From assembly GCF_009862785.1 (NCBI RefSeq), contig NZ_WWHU01000001.1:2728001-2792000 (forward strand): a stretch of DNA of 64,000 nt. Direction: 5' to 3'. Of the stretch, positions 1 to 8,844 are shown piece by piece (the first letter of the stretch is position 1; every line of letters begins with the position of its first letter). The notes under the pieces are model-generated. The model had not been told where the DNA came from. It made no database searches and saw only the letters and a list, made by a program, of their open reading frames with translations. Made by a program: the position numbers and the translations under genes. Source of the stretch: Gordonia sp. SID5947. GTDB taxonomy: Bacteria; Actinomycetota; Actinomycetes; Mycobacteriales; Mycobacteriaceae.

Positions 1-2475
1 GATCTCACCGACCACACCGTCGGGCACGAGGTGCAGACCGGCGTCGAGCAGGTAACTCGTCACGTTGGTGTTCGGGGTGCCGATCGGCACGATCGAACTG
101 CCCTGCGGCCCGTCCACCGGGAAGTGCGTCGCCGCGACGACCGCTTCGGTCGGGCCATAGTTGTTGGACAGCGCCGCGTCGAAGGTGGTGGTGAAGGAAT
201 CGGCGACCTCGCCGGAGAACGCCTCACCACCGACCGGGACCGTTCGCAACATCGTCCATTGCTTGACCTCCGGCACCATCAGCAGCGTCGAGAGCAGCGT
301 CGGCACCATGTGCATGACGGTCACACGCTGACGTACGAGTAGGTCGGCCATGTACGAGATATCTTGGACTGCTCGTGGTTTCGGGATCACCAGCGTCGCA
401 CCCACGACGAGGGTGCAGAAGACCTCGAACATCGACGCATCGAAGCTCACCGACGAGGTCTGCACCAGTCGGTCGTCAGGCGACAGCACCTCACCGGCAC
501 CGAAGCCGGTCAGGTGATCCGCGATCGCCTTGTGCGCCACCGGGACGCCCTTGGGCGTACCCGTGGACCCGGATGTGTAGATGACATACGCGAGATTGTC
601 CGGTCGCAACGGCGACCGCCGATCGCGGTCGTCCGGCGCGGCGTCGGGGCAGTCGGCTGCCTCGGCCTCCGCCGCCACGAGTGCGTCGGCGTCGAGGACC
701 AGACGGGGAGCGGCGTCGTCGAGCAGGAACTCCGTGCGATCGTCCGGGTAATCCGGGTCGATCGGGAGGTAGGCGGCACCGGCCTTGAGGACCGCCAGCG
801 AGGCGACGACGAAGCCGACGGACCCGCCCATCCGCAGACCCACCAGGTCTTCGGTCCCGACCCCCGAACGCAGCATCCAGTGCGCCAACCGATTCGAGCG
901 CTCGTCGAGTTGCCGATAGGTCAGCGCCACGTCGTCGGACACCACCGCCTCATGGTCGGCTCGGGCCCGGACCGCCGCAGCGAACAGATCCACGACGGTC
1001 GTGTCGGCAACCGGCGCGCGCAGGCCGGTCGACGCCTCCAGCACGCGGGCGTACGCGGCCGGGTCGAGCAGCTCGAGGTCACGGACCGGTCGCGTGGGCG
1101 TCGCGAGGGCCTGACCGAGCAGGTGGACGTAGGCGTCCGCGATCCCCTCGGCGAGCACGTCCGCGAAGAGGGATGCGTCGTACTCGAGCTCCAGGTGTGT
1201 CCGGTCACCGCTGACGATGCCGAATTCCAGCGGCAGTTGGGCGTTCGGGGTGGTGAGCTCGTCGACGTGACGCGCGGTGATGCCGTCGAGGGCCGGACCA
1301 CCCGGTTGGCGCCGAGCACTCAAGCTCACCGACACCAGTTGTGCCAGACCGTCTCCGCCCGTCCCGCGGTCCGGGTTGATCGCTCCCACCACGGCGTCGA
1401 CCGGAGCGTTCTGGTGGGCGAAACCGGCGATCAACCGGTCCCTCGCGGCCGCCGTGAGGACGGCCAGCGAGTCGGTCGGCACGAGCCGCGTCCTGTTCAG
1501 CAGGGTGTTGCCGAAGTACCCGATCAGGTCGGCCGCGTCGGCAGGACGGTGGGTCACCGGCACCGCGACGGTGAAATCGACTGCGCCGGTGATCCGATGG
1601 ATCAGCGCGTCGGTGATGGCGGCGTGGACGGTGAACGGACTCACCGACGATTCCCGGGCGAACTCGTCCACCCGGCGACTCAGCTCCGGCGACAACGCTC
1701 GGATGACACGTCCACTCGACCGCTCGGCGCCGGCCGGTGGCGCGTCGGCCGGTAGCGCGAGCGGTTCCGGCACGGGGTTCAGGTGCTCGCGCCAATGGCG
1801 CAGATCGTTCGCGACCACCTCCGGGTCGGTGTGCGGCAGGTCTGCGTACTGACGCGTGAGCGCGGGTCGTGACGATGAATCGCCGGCGTTGTAGACCGCG
1901 TTCACCTCGTCGAACAGCACCGACCAGGATTCGTCGTCCCAGCAGATGTGGTGCACGGTGAGCATCACGATGTGCTGGTCGGCCGCCAGCCTGGCCAACA
2001 GCAACCTGATCGGGAACTGCGATGTGAGATCGAACGGGGTACCGAACTCGCGGCGCGAGAGGACCTGCAGCCGACGGTCGCGGGCCCGTCCGGTCGATTC
2101 GGCGAGGTCCACTTCCTGCCACGGCACGGAACGGGGCGCGTGATGGCGGGCCACCGGGTCACCGTCGGGTCCCAGTTCGTAAGTGGAGCGCAGTGATTCG
2201 TGGCGAGCGACCACGGCGTCGAACGCGTCGCGCAGACGGCCCGCGTCGAGCGGACCGTCGAGGCGGTACGCCACACCGACGTTCAGCGACGTGTCGGACG
2301 GGTCACGGTGCGACACGAACCAGAGACGACGCTGGGCGGGCGCCAACGGGGAGGTCGCCCCCTCCGGCCGGGCCGGCGCAACGGCATCGCTGTTGCCATC
2401 GGCCCGGACGAGTCCGTCGGCCGCGAGTCGCTGTCGCAGCAACTCTTTCTTCCGCTGCAAGAGGTCCTCAGCCAT
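1..2475 (-). CDS. Siderophore NRPS, N-terminal part (C-A), cut by window edge
   Basis: The 825 codons visible run off the left edge in frame. An N-terminal condensation domain (about residues 45-470) carries HHICWDD in place of the usual HHxxxDG. An adenylation domain follows, with YTSGSTGTPKG and NNYGPTEA. The specificity residues I read by eye are D-A-F-H-P-G-N-V-A, which I cannot assign. The ATG at 2475 lies about 10 bases downstream of an IdeR-like box, so the gene has its own iron-regulated promoter. Position after mbtC-mbtD and the opening C domain suggest the MbtE-type enzyme that adds acylated hydroxylysine in mycobactin assembly; that assignment comes from context. PCP and later domains lie outside the window. 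Confidence 0.9.
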   Translation of the reverse strand, partial: MAEDLLQRKKELLRQRLAADGLVRADGNSDAVAPARPEGATSPLAPAQRRLWFVSHRDPSDTSLNVGVAYRLDGPLDAGRLRDAFDAVVARHESLRSTYELGPDGDPVARHHAPRSVPWQEVDLAESTGRARDRRLQVLSRREFGTPFDLTSQFPIRLLLARLAADQHIVMLTVHHICWDDESWSVLFDEVNAVYNAGDSSSRPALTRQYADLPHTDPEVVANDLRHWREHLNPVPEPLALPADAPPAGAERSSGRVIRALSPELSRRVDEFARESSVSPFTVHAAITDALIHRITGAVDFTVAVPVTHRPADAADLIGYFGNTLLNRTRLVPTDSLAVLTAAARDRLIAGFAHQNAPVDAVVGAINPDRGTGGDGLAQLVSVSLSARRQPGGPALDGITARHVDELTTPNAQLPLEFGIVSGDRTHLELEYDASLFADVLAEGIADAYVHLLGQALATPTRPVRDLELLDPAAYARVLEASTGLRAPVADTTVVDLFAAAVRARADHEAVVSDDVALTYRQLDERSNRLAHWMLRSGVGTEDLVGLRMGGSVGFVVASLAVLKAGAAYLPIDPDYPDDRTEFLLDDAAPRLVLDADALVAAEAEAADCPDAAPDDRDRRSPLRPDNLAYVIYTSGSTGTPKGVPVAHKAIADHLTGFGAGEVLSPDDRLVQTSSVSFDASMFEVFCTLVVGATLVIPKPRAVQDISYMADLLVRQRVTVMHMVPTLLSTLLMVPEVKQWTMLRTVPVGGEAFSGEVADSFTTTFDAALSNNYGPTEAVVAATHFPVDGPQGSSIVPIGTPNTNVTSYLLDAGLHLVPDGVVGEI

Positions 2476-2484
2476 GCCCGCTAG

Positions 2485-2503
2485 TTTACATAGGCAAACC
2501 TAA
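2485..2503 (-). promoter_or_regulatory. IdeR/DtxR-like iron box
   Basis: TTTACATAGGCAAACCTAA, a degenerate form of the 19-bp TTAGGTTAGGCTAACCTAA consensus. It sits about 10 bases upstream of the NRPS start at 2475, where Fe-loaded IdeR would be expected to block transcription. Confidence 0.75.
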
Positions 2504-2544
2504 CTTGGCGCGCCCGGGTCACGCAGACGTGACGCCGCCGCGGG

Positions 2545-3459
2545 TCACAGCGAACAGGGGATGCCGCCGTAGGCGCCCAGGTCGCAGATCGATCGATTGG
2601 ACAGCTTCCACTGCCCGTCGCGCCACACCCAGTAGAGCGGCATACGGGCGGGTTGCCAACCGGGAGAGCGGAGTTCGAGGGTCGCCTTCATGGTGTTGCC
2701 GGTGACGGTCACCGGGCCGGTGATGCGGTAGGTCATGCCCAGCGGACGGAACCGCTGCAGCAGCGTCACGATGGGTTGCGCCTGGCGGACGGCCTTGGCG
2801 CCCCCCTCGAGGCCCTGCGCCTTGCGTGCCACCGAGCCGTTGCCGGTGAGGGTGTCGAGGTCGTTCTGCAACTGCGCGGGGGTCTTCGCCGGATGTGCGG
2901 ACTGCTGCTGGGCCGGGGCAGGTGCGGCCGGCGCCTGCGGGACGGCTTGCGGAGCGGCGCCCGGCATCATCCCACCGCCCGACGCACCTTCGCCCGCGGG
3001 CAGATCGGCACTGCTGCCCTCTCCGCCCTTGTCCGCGGCGGCACCGGGCGCGGCCGGTGCCGCGGCCGGAGGATTCGCCGCGGAGCCCTGCGGTGGGGCC
3101 GCCCCTGGCGGAACCGCACTCTGCGCCGAGCCGAGGTTGACAACCGTCGGCTGCGCGCCGCTCGCCGTATCGCCACTGCGACCGATGTCGGACACCAGCA
3201 GTCCGACCACGCCGATCGTCACGACCACCGCCGAGATGATCGCGGCGACACCGCCGGCCATCATCACGGTCGGCCAGTTGACCCCGCTGCCCCCGCCACC
3301 CCCACTGCCGGCGCTCTCGGCGGCGCCACTTTCGGCAGGAACGGCTTCGGCACCCTCGGCGGCCGAATATGCCTGCGGGCCGATGGGCCCGGTATCCATG
3401 TCGTCGTACCCCGACGGCATCTGTGTGTGCGTACCCGATGATTCATATGTGGGCGCCAT
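2545..3459 (-). CDS. Membrane-anchored protein with MTB12-like C-terminal domain
   Basis: A 304-residue protein with a polar N-terminus, one membrane span near residues 80-107 (TVMMAGGVAAIISAVVVTIG and on), a long Ala/Pro/Gly-rich linker, and a C-terminal domain of about 110 residues. That domain resembles the low-molecular-weight antigen MTB12 fold and ends with a WKLSNRSIC-like segment and two Cys. The predicted topology puts it outside the membrane. I chose ATG 3459 because an AGGGGAA ribosome site precedes it and an IdeR-like box lies at 3481-3499. An alternative ATG at 3525 overlaps the mbtD stop (ATGA) and would add 22 residues, but would place the box inside the gene. The function is unknown; a role in siderophore export or handling is inferred from position and iron control. 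Confidence 0.75.
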   Translation of the reverse strand: MAPTYESSGTHTQMPSGYDDMDTGPIGPQAYSAAEGAEAVPAESGAAESAGSGGGGGSGVNWPTVMMAGGVAAIISAVVVTIGVVGLLVSDIGRSGDTASGAQPTVVNLGSAQSAVPPGAAPPQGSAANPPAAAPAAPGAAADKGGEGSSADLPAGEGASGGGMMPGAAPQAVPQAPAAPAPAQQQSAHPAKTPAQLQNDLDTLTGNGSVARKAQGLEGGAKAVRQAQPIVTLLQRFRPLGMTYRITGPVTVTGNTMKATLELRSPGWQPARMPLYWVWRDGQWKLSNRSICDLGAYGGIPCSL

Positions 3460-3480
3460 GAGACCACTTCCCCTTACTCG

Positions 3481-3499
3481 GCCGATTAGCCTGACCTTA
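3481..3499 (-). promoter_or_regulatory. IdeR/DtxR-like iron box
   Basis: GCCGATTAGCCTGACCTTA matches 13 of 19 positions of the IdeR consensus. It lies 21 bases upstream of the preferred start of the MTB12-like gene and just past the end of mbtD, giving that gene a possible iron-regulated promoter of its own. Confidence 0.6.
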
Positions 3500-3521
3500 C
3501 TTGACAGACGGTCAGTCGTAC

Positions 3522-6500
3522 TCATCGCATGAGATCGACGACCTCGTGCAACGACGCACCGCCGAGGATCGCCTCCACGGGAAGATCCTGGTCAAGCGTT
3601 GTCTTCACACGTTTGCGAAAGTCGAGTGCCTGCAGTGAATCGAGCCCGAGCGCGACGAGCGGCACATCGGGATCGACATCGATCTCCTGGGCACCGAGGC
3701 CCATCGAGACGGCGAGCTCCGCTCGGAGCAGGTCGGCGACGCCCGCGCGCGGGACGGACCCGGAATCGGCCGGCTGCTCATCGTGAACAGTCTCGGCCGC
3801 GACATCGGAGACCACCGCGATCGACGGCTCGGACGGCGCCGGCAGGACCGGCGCGGTGGAGAGGTCCAGATCGGCGAGCACCGGCTGGTAGCCGAACAGA
3901 CCGAGCAGATCGTGTAGTTCGGTCCAGTCCGCCGACAACACGATGCTGTCGCCGGTCACATCGACCAATCCCGCCGCCATGGCCGCGGCCGGCGCCATCG
4001 GCACCACCCCGGCACCTTCCACCGCGGCGACCCCATCCGCGTCGAGCGGGCCCTGCACGCGCCAGAGTCCCCATTCGATCGACGCGGCCGCGATCCCCTC
4101 ATCGCGAAGCTGCGCAGCAGCGATGCCGAGCATCCGGTTTCCCAACGCGTAGAGGGCCTGATCTCTTCCGCCGAGCGATGCGGCCAACGATGAGCAGACC
4201 ACCACCGACATTCCGTCGTCGGCGGGGAGTGCCCGCACCATGTTCCGCAGTCCCGTCACCTTGGCGGCCAGCGAGTCGGCGACCGCGGCGTCGGTGATCG
4301 CGTCGATCGAGGTCGACACATAGTCGAGCGCTGCGTGGAGGAGCAGGGTGACCGGTTCGGCCTGCGCGGCGATCAGGCGATCGACGGCGGCGGCATCGGT
4401 GACATCGCAGCGGACGATCTCGATCACCGTGTCGACGCGCCGGCGCAGGGCCTCGATCCGGCGCACGGCCTCCGGCGATCCGCCCGTCCGGCTCAGCAGC
4501 GTGATCCGGCCTGCCCCCGCAGACGCATAGTGTTCGCAGAACTCGAGGCCGAGTTTGCCGGTACCGCCGGTGATCACCACGTGGTCGAGCTTCGGTTGGG
4601 GCCCCGCCACCACGGAATCGGCGGTGGCCCAGCGCTTCACGTGAACCGTCCCGCCTCTGAGTGCCAGTTCGGGTTCGCCCGCGATGTGCACCGCGGTGAG
4701 CACCTCGCCGGCGGCGATCGCATCTGCCGACGGCTCCAGATCGAGGTGACGGAATCGGGTGGTGGGATGCTCGGCGGCGGCACACCGCAGCGCTGCCGTG
4801 ATCGACCCGTGGACGATGTCGGGAACGGGATCGGCATCGGTGACCTGCTCACCACCCACGGTGACCCACCAGAACTGGTCGGGCAGCGTGTGCAGCCCCG
4901 TCCGCCATCGCGCGTCGGCAATTACGTCCGCCAGCACCCGCGCGGCGTCGTCCGGCGCACTGCCTGCTCCACCGACGAGCAGCACCGCGGTGTCGACATC
5001 GTTCGCGGGTATCGGGCCGTCGCCGGGTCCGACCACGGTGGCCGACGCGCCGTGTCCGGCCGCTGCCGACCGGATCGCGGCCGCCAGGCCGGCGCATCCG
5101 CCGGTCGGATCGAGTACGGCGATACGCCGCGGCGCCAACGTCTTCCGCCGGGACAGCGGTTTCCATCCGGCAGTCAGACGATGCACCGTCCGGCCGGCCC
5201 GGCCGGCCGCCCACTGCGGCGAGTTGACCGGATCCGCGAGACCGGCCTCCCGGTCTGCCCACAGGTGGGTACGGCGCATGACCGTGTTGGGGAAGTCCTC
5301 GAGCGGCGGCGACAAACGCACGCCACCAACCTCGGCGACCAGTGCATCCCAACGGAATCCGGTGTCGGCCACCGCCAGCGCCGCCACGTTGCGGGTGAAT
5401 TCCTCGAGTCCGTTCGCGTCGCGTCGCGAGGTCCCGATCACCGGCCGTCCCGCGAGGCCGTCATCGTCGACCTCCGAGAGTGTTTCGCCCATCGCCAGCA
5501 ACAGGGTCGGGTGTTCGGACATCTCGATGAAGAAGTCGGCCCGGTGGTCGACGGCGGCACGATCGACGGCCTTGTCGAACCGGACACGGTTGCGCAGATT
5601 CCAGAACCAGTAGTCCCCCAACGCCATCGACTCGTCGACCGCGCAGCCGAGGGTGGCACCGATGCACGGCAGGTCGCCGGCGAGCATGGTCGAGTTCTCC
5701 AGATAGGTGCCGAGTGCGTCGAGGAAGGCGGGCTGATACTCGCTCACGATGCTGGTGTGCGCGGGATACTCGACGCGGATCTCCTTCGCGAACTTGCCCT
5801 GCGCGCTCAACGAGTCCACCATCTCGAGGACGGTGTCGCGCTTGCCCGAGACACACAGGATGTGGGCGGAGTTGACCACCGACAGCTGCGCCCATCCGGA
5901 GTGCCGGGCGAGCATGTCCTCGCATTCGTCGATGTCGATCCCGACCACCGCCATCGTGTGCCCGCGCGGTGAGAGGTCGTGTACCAGTCGGGCACGGATG
6001 GTCACGATGGTGAGGGCGTCCGACAAGGTCATCACGCCGCTCCGCAGCGCGGCGGCTATCTCACCCTGGCTGTGTCCCACCGTGAGAGACGGCGTCGCAC
6101 CTGCCGCGTCCCACATCGCGGTCAACCCGACCATCTGCATGAACAACGCCGGCTGGATGACGCGCACATCGGTCACCGACGGATCGTCCGGTTCCACGTC
6201 CCCCAGCACGTAATCCCGGGGCGAAGACCCGAACAACCGCAGCGATTGCTCATGACACGCGTCGACAGCGTGTCGGAACGGGGCCGACAGCTCGTAGTAA
6301 CTGCGTCCCATCCCCGGACGCTGACTGCCCTGGCCGGGGAAGGTGTAGGCGACCCGACGCGCCATCGCCGGGCCCGCCCCACGGATCACCCCTGGGTGGG
6401 CACGACCGCCTGCCAATGCCGCGAGGGCATCGACGAGTTCGTCCCGGTCGCCGGCGAGAACCAGGGCGCGATGGCGGCGCGCGGGCCGCGTCGCCATGAT

Positions 6501-6674
6501 GTGGGCGCCGATGCTCCCGACGGGGACCGACGGGTGGGCCCGCACAAAGGCCAGCAGCGCGGCTGCCTCCTCGGTGACCAGATCGGCGACGTCGGAGGAC
6601 ACGAGAACCGCCACGCGGCCGTCCGGGAGACGAGGTCCGGTCGTCGCTGTGGTCGATGTCGGGTGTTCAGGCAT
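3522..6674 (-). CDS. mbtD: Mycobactin-type polyketide synthase, AT-KR-ACP (MbtD-like)
   Basis: A 1050-residue PKS without its own ketosynthase, matching the MbtD plan. The acyltransferase (about residues 105-440) has TFPGQGSQ and GHSQGE with the active Ser near 199. The ketoreductase (about 690-900) has VVITGGTGKLG and the Ser-Tyr-Asn catalytic set in CSSLA and ALYALGN. The acyl carrier domain (about 975-1050) has LGLDSLQ with the phosphopantetheine Ser. It overlaps mbtC by 8 bases, fitting a split KS/AT-KR-ACP module that adds the short hydroxyacid unit of mycobactin-like siderophores. The AT substrate motif about 100 residues past the active Ser reads YPAH rather than HAFH or YASH, so its acyl-CoA choice is uncertain. 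Confidence 0.9.
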   Translation of the reverse strand: MPEHPTSTTATTGPRLPDGRVAVLVSSDVADLVTEEAAALLAFVRAHPSVPVGSIGAHIMATRPARRHRALVLAGDRDELVDALAALAGGRAHPGVIRGAGPAMARRVAYTFPGQGSQRPGMGRSYYELSAPFRHAVDACHEQSLRLFGSSPRDYVLGDVEPDDPSVTDVRVIQPALFMQMVGLTAMWDAAGATPSLTVGHSQGEIAAALRSGVMTLSDALTIVTIRARLVHDLSPRGHTMAVVGIDIDECEDMLARHSGWAQLSVVNSAHILCVSGKRDTVLEMVDSLSAQGKFAKEIRVEYPAHTSIVSEYQPAFLDALGTYLENSTMLAGDLPCIGATLGCAVDESMALGDYWFWNLRNRVRFDKAVDRAAVDHRADFFIEMSEHPTLLLAMGETLSEVDDDGLAGRPVIGTSRRDANGLEEFTRNVAALAVADTGFRWDALVAEVGGVRLSPPLEDFPNTVMRRTHLWADREAGLADPVNSPQWAAGRAGRTVHRLTAGWKPLSRRKTLAPRRIAVLDPTGGCAGLAAAIRSAAAGHGASATVVGPGDGPIPANDVDTAVLLVGGAGSAPDDAARVLADVIADARWRTGLHTLPDQFWWVTVGGEQVTDADPVPDIVHGSITAALRCAAAEHPTTRFRHLDLEPSADAIAAGEVLTAVHIAGEPELALRGGTVHVKRWATADSVVAGPQPKLDHVVITGGTGKLGLEFCEHYASAGAGRITLLSRTGGSPEAVRRIEALRRRVDTVIEIVRCDVTDAAAVDRLIAAQAEPVTLLLHAALDYVSTSIDAITDAAVADSLAAKVTGLRNMVRALPADDGMSVVVCSSLAASLGGRDQALYALGNRMLGIAAAQLRDEGIAAASIEWGLWRVQGPLDADGVAAVEGAGVVPMAPAAAMAAGLVDVTGDSIVLSADWTELHDLLGLFGYQPVLADLDLSTAPVLPAPSEPSIAVVSDVAAETVHDEQPADSGSVPRAGVADLLRAELAVSMGLGAQEIDVDPDVPLVALGLDSLQALDFRKRVKTTLDQDLPVEAILGGASLHEVVDLMR

Positions 6675-7989
6675 GAGCGATCTCTCCGTCGGTCACAGGC
6701 ATCGAGACGATGGCGTGCGCATTGGTGCCGGCGACGCCGAAGCTGGACACCGCCGCCAGTCTTCTTCCGTCACGTGCCGGCCACGGCGCGGTGCCGGTCG
6801 ACAACCGCAGACCGCCACGGTCCCAGTCGACCTTGTCGGTCGGGTCGTCGGCGAACAGAGTGGGCACGGTCATCCCGTGCCGACCGCACAGCAACACCTT
6901 GATCAGACCCATCATCCCGGCCGCGGCCTGAGCATGTCCGGCGTTGGATTTCACCGATCCGAGCAGCACCGGGTCATCACCGGTGCGGGCCGCGCCGTAC
7001 GTGTTCTGCAGGGCCTGCAGCTCCATCGGGTCGCCGAGCGGCGTACCCGTCCCGTGTCCCTCCACCACGTCGATGTCGGCCGGGCACACGCCCGCCGCCC
7101 CGATCGTGCGTTCCACGAGCCGCTGCTGCGCATCGGCACTCGGCACCACGATGGGGGCGCCTCGACCGTTGTGATTCACACGGGTGGCCAGCACCGTCCC
7201 CAGAATCCGGTGTCCCAGCCGGCGCGCACGGCCCTCGGTCTCGACCACCACCGCGCCGGCGCCCTCGCCCCAGAGTGTGCCGGTGGCAGCGGCGCTGTAG
7301 GAGCGGCAGTGACCGTCGGCGGCCAGACCGTTGTTCTTTGCGAACTCGAAAAAGGCTGCGGGCGAGCCCATCACACAGACTCCGCCGGCTATCGCCCAGG
7401 TGCACTCGCCGTTTCGGACGGCGTTTGCGGCCAGGTGCAGTGCGGTGAGCGACGACGCACACGCGGTGTCCACCGTCATCGACGGCCCCACCACACCGAG
7501 TGCGTGCGAGATCCGGCCGGCCACCGCACCCAATGCGGTTCCCGCGATCCGGTGGCCGGAGTACTCGTTGACGGCGGCGGCACGCGGCCCGTACTCGGCG
7601 AGCGAAGCACCCATGTACACACCGATCTCCTCGTCGCCGAGGGTGGTCGGGTTGATGCCGGCATTCTCGACCGCACGCCAGGCCACCCGCATCGCCACAC
7701 GTTGCTGCGGGTCCATCGCGATCGCCTCACGGGGGCTGATCCCGAAGAACATCGGGTCGAACTCGGCAGCGCCACGCAGGAATCCACCCGCGTCGACGAC
7801 GTCTCCCCACCCGTCGAGCGCGCCGAGCGCGAGTACCTGGTCGACGGGCCAGTCCCGGTCTCGCGGGAACGGTTCGATGAGTTCGACGCCGTCGGCGAGT
7901 GCGGTGAAGTAGTCCGCCGTCGTCTCGATCCCGCCGGGGGCCTCGACCGCCATCCCGGCGATGACGATCTGCTCGGGTGACGACATCAT
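6667..7989 (-). CDS. mbtC: Beta-ketoacyl synthase of siderophore assembly line (MbtC-like)
   Basis: A 440-residue stand-alone ketosynthase with the full catalytic triad: Cys in VDTACASSL, His in EGHGTGTPLGDP and His in KSNAGHAQAAAG. It begins with the typical IVIAGMAVEAPGG segment. It should condense the acyl group held by the MbtD ACP with the growing siderophore chain. The start is ATG 7989 (ATGATG; 7986 is an alternative), overlapping the mbtT stop by 4 bases. The gene ends 8 bases inside mbtD, so mbtT-mbtC-mbtD look translationally coupled. Confidence 0.92.
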   Translation of the reverse strand: MMSSPEQIVIAGMAVEAPGGIETTADYFTALADGVELIEPFPRDRDWPVDQVLALGALDGWGDVVDAGGFLRGAAEFDPMFFGISPREAIAMDPQQRVAMRVAWRAVENAGINPTTLGDEEIGVYMGASLAEYGPRAAAVNEYSGHRIAGTALGAVAGRISHALGVVGPSMTVDTACASSLTALHLAANAVRNGECTWAIAGGVCVMGSPAAFFEFAKNNGLAADGHCRSYSAAATGTLWGEGAGAVVVETEGRARRLGHRILGTVLATRVNHNGRGAPIVVPSADAQQRLVERTIGAAGVCPADIDVVEGHGTGTPLGDPMELQALQNTYGAARTGDDPVLLGSVKSNAGHAQAAAGMMGLIKVLLCGRHGMTVPTLFADDPTDKVDWDRGGLRLSTGTAPWPARDGRRLAAVSSFGVAGTNAHAIVSMPVTDGEIAHA

Positions 7990-8765
7990 CGGCGCCCACT
8001 CACCGCGGGTTCGGTCAGTACGTCGAGAATTCCCGGACCGTTCTCGTGCAGGTAGAAGTGTCCGCCGTCGAACACGCTGACCTCGACATCGTCGGCGTGG
8101 GCAGACCACGTGTGCAGATCGTGCGGTTTGATCACCGGGTCGTCGGCGCCACCGATGACGCTGACGGGCGTCGCGACCCGGTCCTCGGGGCTCGCCCGGT
8201 ATGCGTCGAACGCCTGGTAGTCCGCACGCAGCACCGGCAGCGCCATCCGCATCACCGCATCGCTGCCCATCACGCCGTCACCGGTGCCCTCGAGCACCGA
8301 CAGATGGGCCATCAGGCCCTCGTCGTCGGTCGGATGCGGCGGCAGGTCGGCGACCAGGCTCGGAGCGGTGGCGGCGGAGACCACCAGCCGCGCGACCCGT
8401 GCCGGCCCCTGTTCGGCGAGCCGCACAAACTCGAAGCCGACGAGGGCGCCCATGCTGTGTCCGAACACGGTCACCGGCGTCCCCGCCAGTTCGGGGCGGG
8501 ACGAGTACTCGGCATACGCTTCCGCGGCCAGATCGTGCAGGCCGATCGCAGCCGGTTCACGCATCCGGTCCTGCCGTCCGGGGTACTGCATGATCAGCAC
8601 CGTGAACTCCCGGCTGAACAGCTCGGACAGCGCTCGGTATGCCGAGGCCCCGCTCCCCGCATGCGGGAAGACGAGCAGCGGCGGCGATCCGGGTCGCAGC
8701 GGTTGATGGAACTGGCGCAGCGCGCCGAGGGGGGACCGGGAGGGGGTGTTCTGCTTGTCTGTCAT
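7986..8765 (-). CDS. mbtT: Type II thioesterase (MbtT-like)
   Basis: A 259-residue alpha/beta-hydrolase thioesterase of the kind that clears mis-primed carrier domains in NRPS/PKS lines. It has FPHAGSG near residue 40, the nucleophile motif GHSMGALVGFE near residue 105, and a C-terminal FDGGHFYLHE with the catalytic His. The ATG at 8765 (MTDKQNTPSR) is preferred because the reading frame further upstream runs through the IdeR box at 8788-8806. It is the first gene of the mbtT-mbtC-mbtD unit. The MbtB-like NRPS here lacks the terminal thioesterase of its M. tuberculosis counterpart, so this free enzyme may also carry that load. Confidence 0.88.
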   Translation of the reverse strand: MTDKQNTPSRSPLGALRQFHQPLRPGSPPLLVFPHAGSGASAYRALSELFSREFTVLIMQYPGRQDRMREPAAIGLHDLAAEAYAEYSSRPELAGTPVTVFGHSMGALVGFEFVRLAEQGPARVARLVVSAATAPSLVADLPPHPTDDEGLMAHLSVLEGTGDGVMGSDAVMRMALPVLRADYQAFDAYRASPEDRVATPVSVIGGADDPVIKPHDLHTWSAHADDVEVSVFDGGHFYLHENGPGILDVLTEPAVSGRR

Positions 8766-8787
8766 CTCATCATTTCCAATGGTGGGC

Positions 8788-8806
8788 TGAGCGTAGGCTA
8801 ACCTGT
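8788..8806. promoter_or_regulatory. IdeR/DtxR-like iron box shared by mbtT and mbtK
   Basis: TGAGCGTAGGCTAACCTGT matches 14 of 19 IdeR consensus positions. It lies in the 79-base gap between the divergent mbtT-like and mbtK-like genes, so one operator could serve both promoters. Confidence 0.8.
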
Positions 8807-8844
8807 GCTCGAAAGTCTCTACGAGGTCGAATGGAGCGCCGCTG

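Noticed and set aside
364..1755. A 463-codon plus-strand frame opposite the left-edge NRPS
   Set aside because: The minus strand gives clear C and A domain motifs over the same bases; the plus frame has none.
3460..3525. ATG 3525 as the start of the MTB12-like gene
   Set aside because: It is attractive as an ATGA overlap with mbtD, but the extra 22 residues lack family character and would place an IdeR-like box within the gene. Kept as an alternative only.
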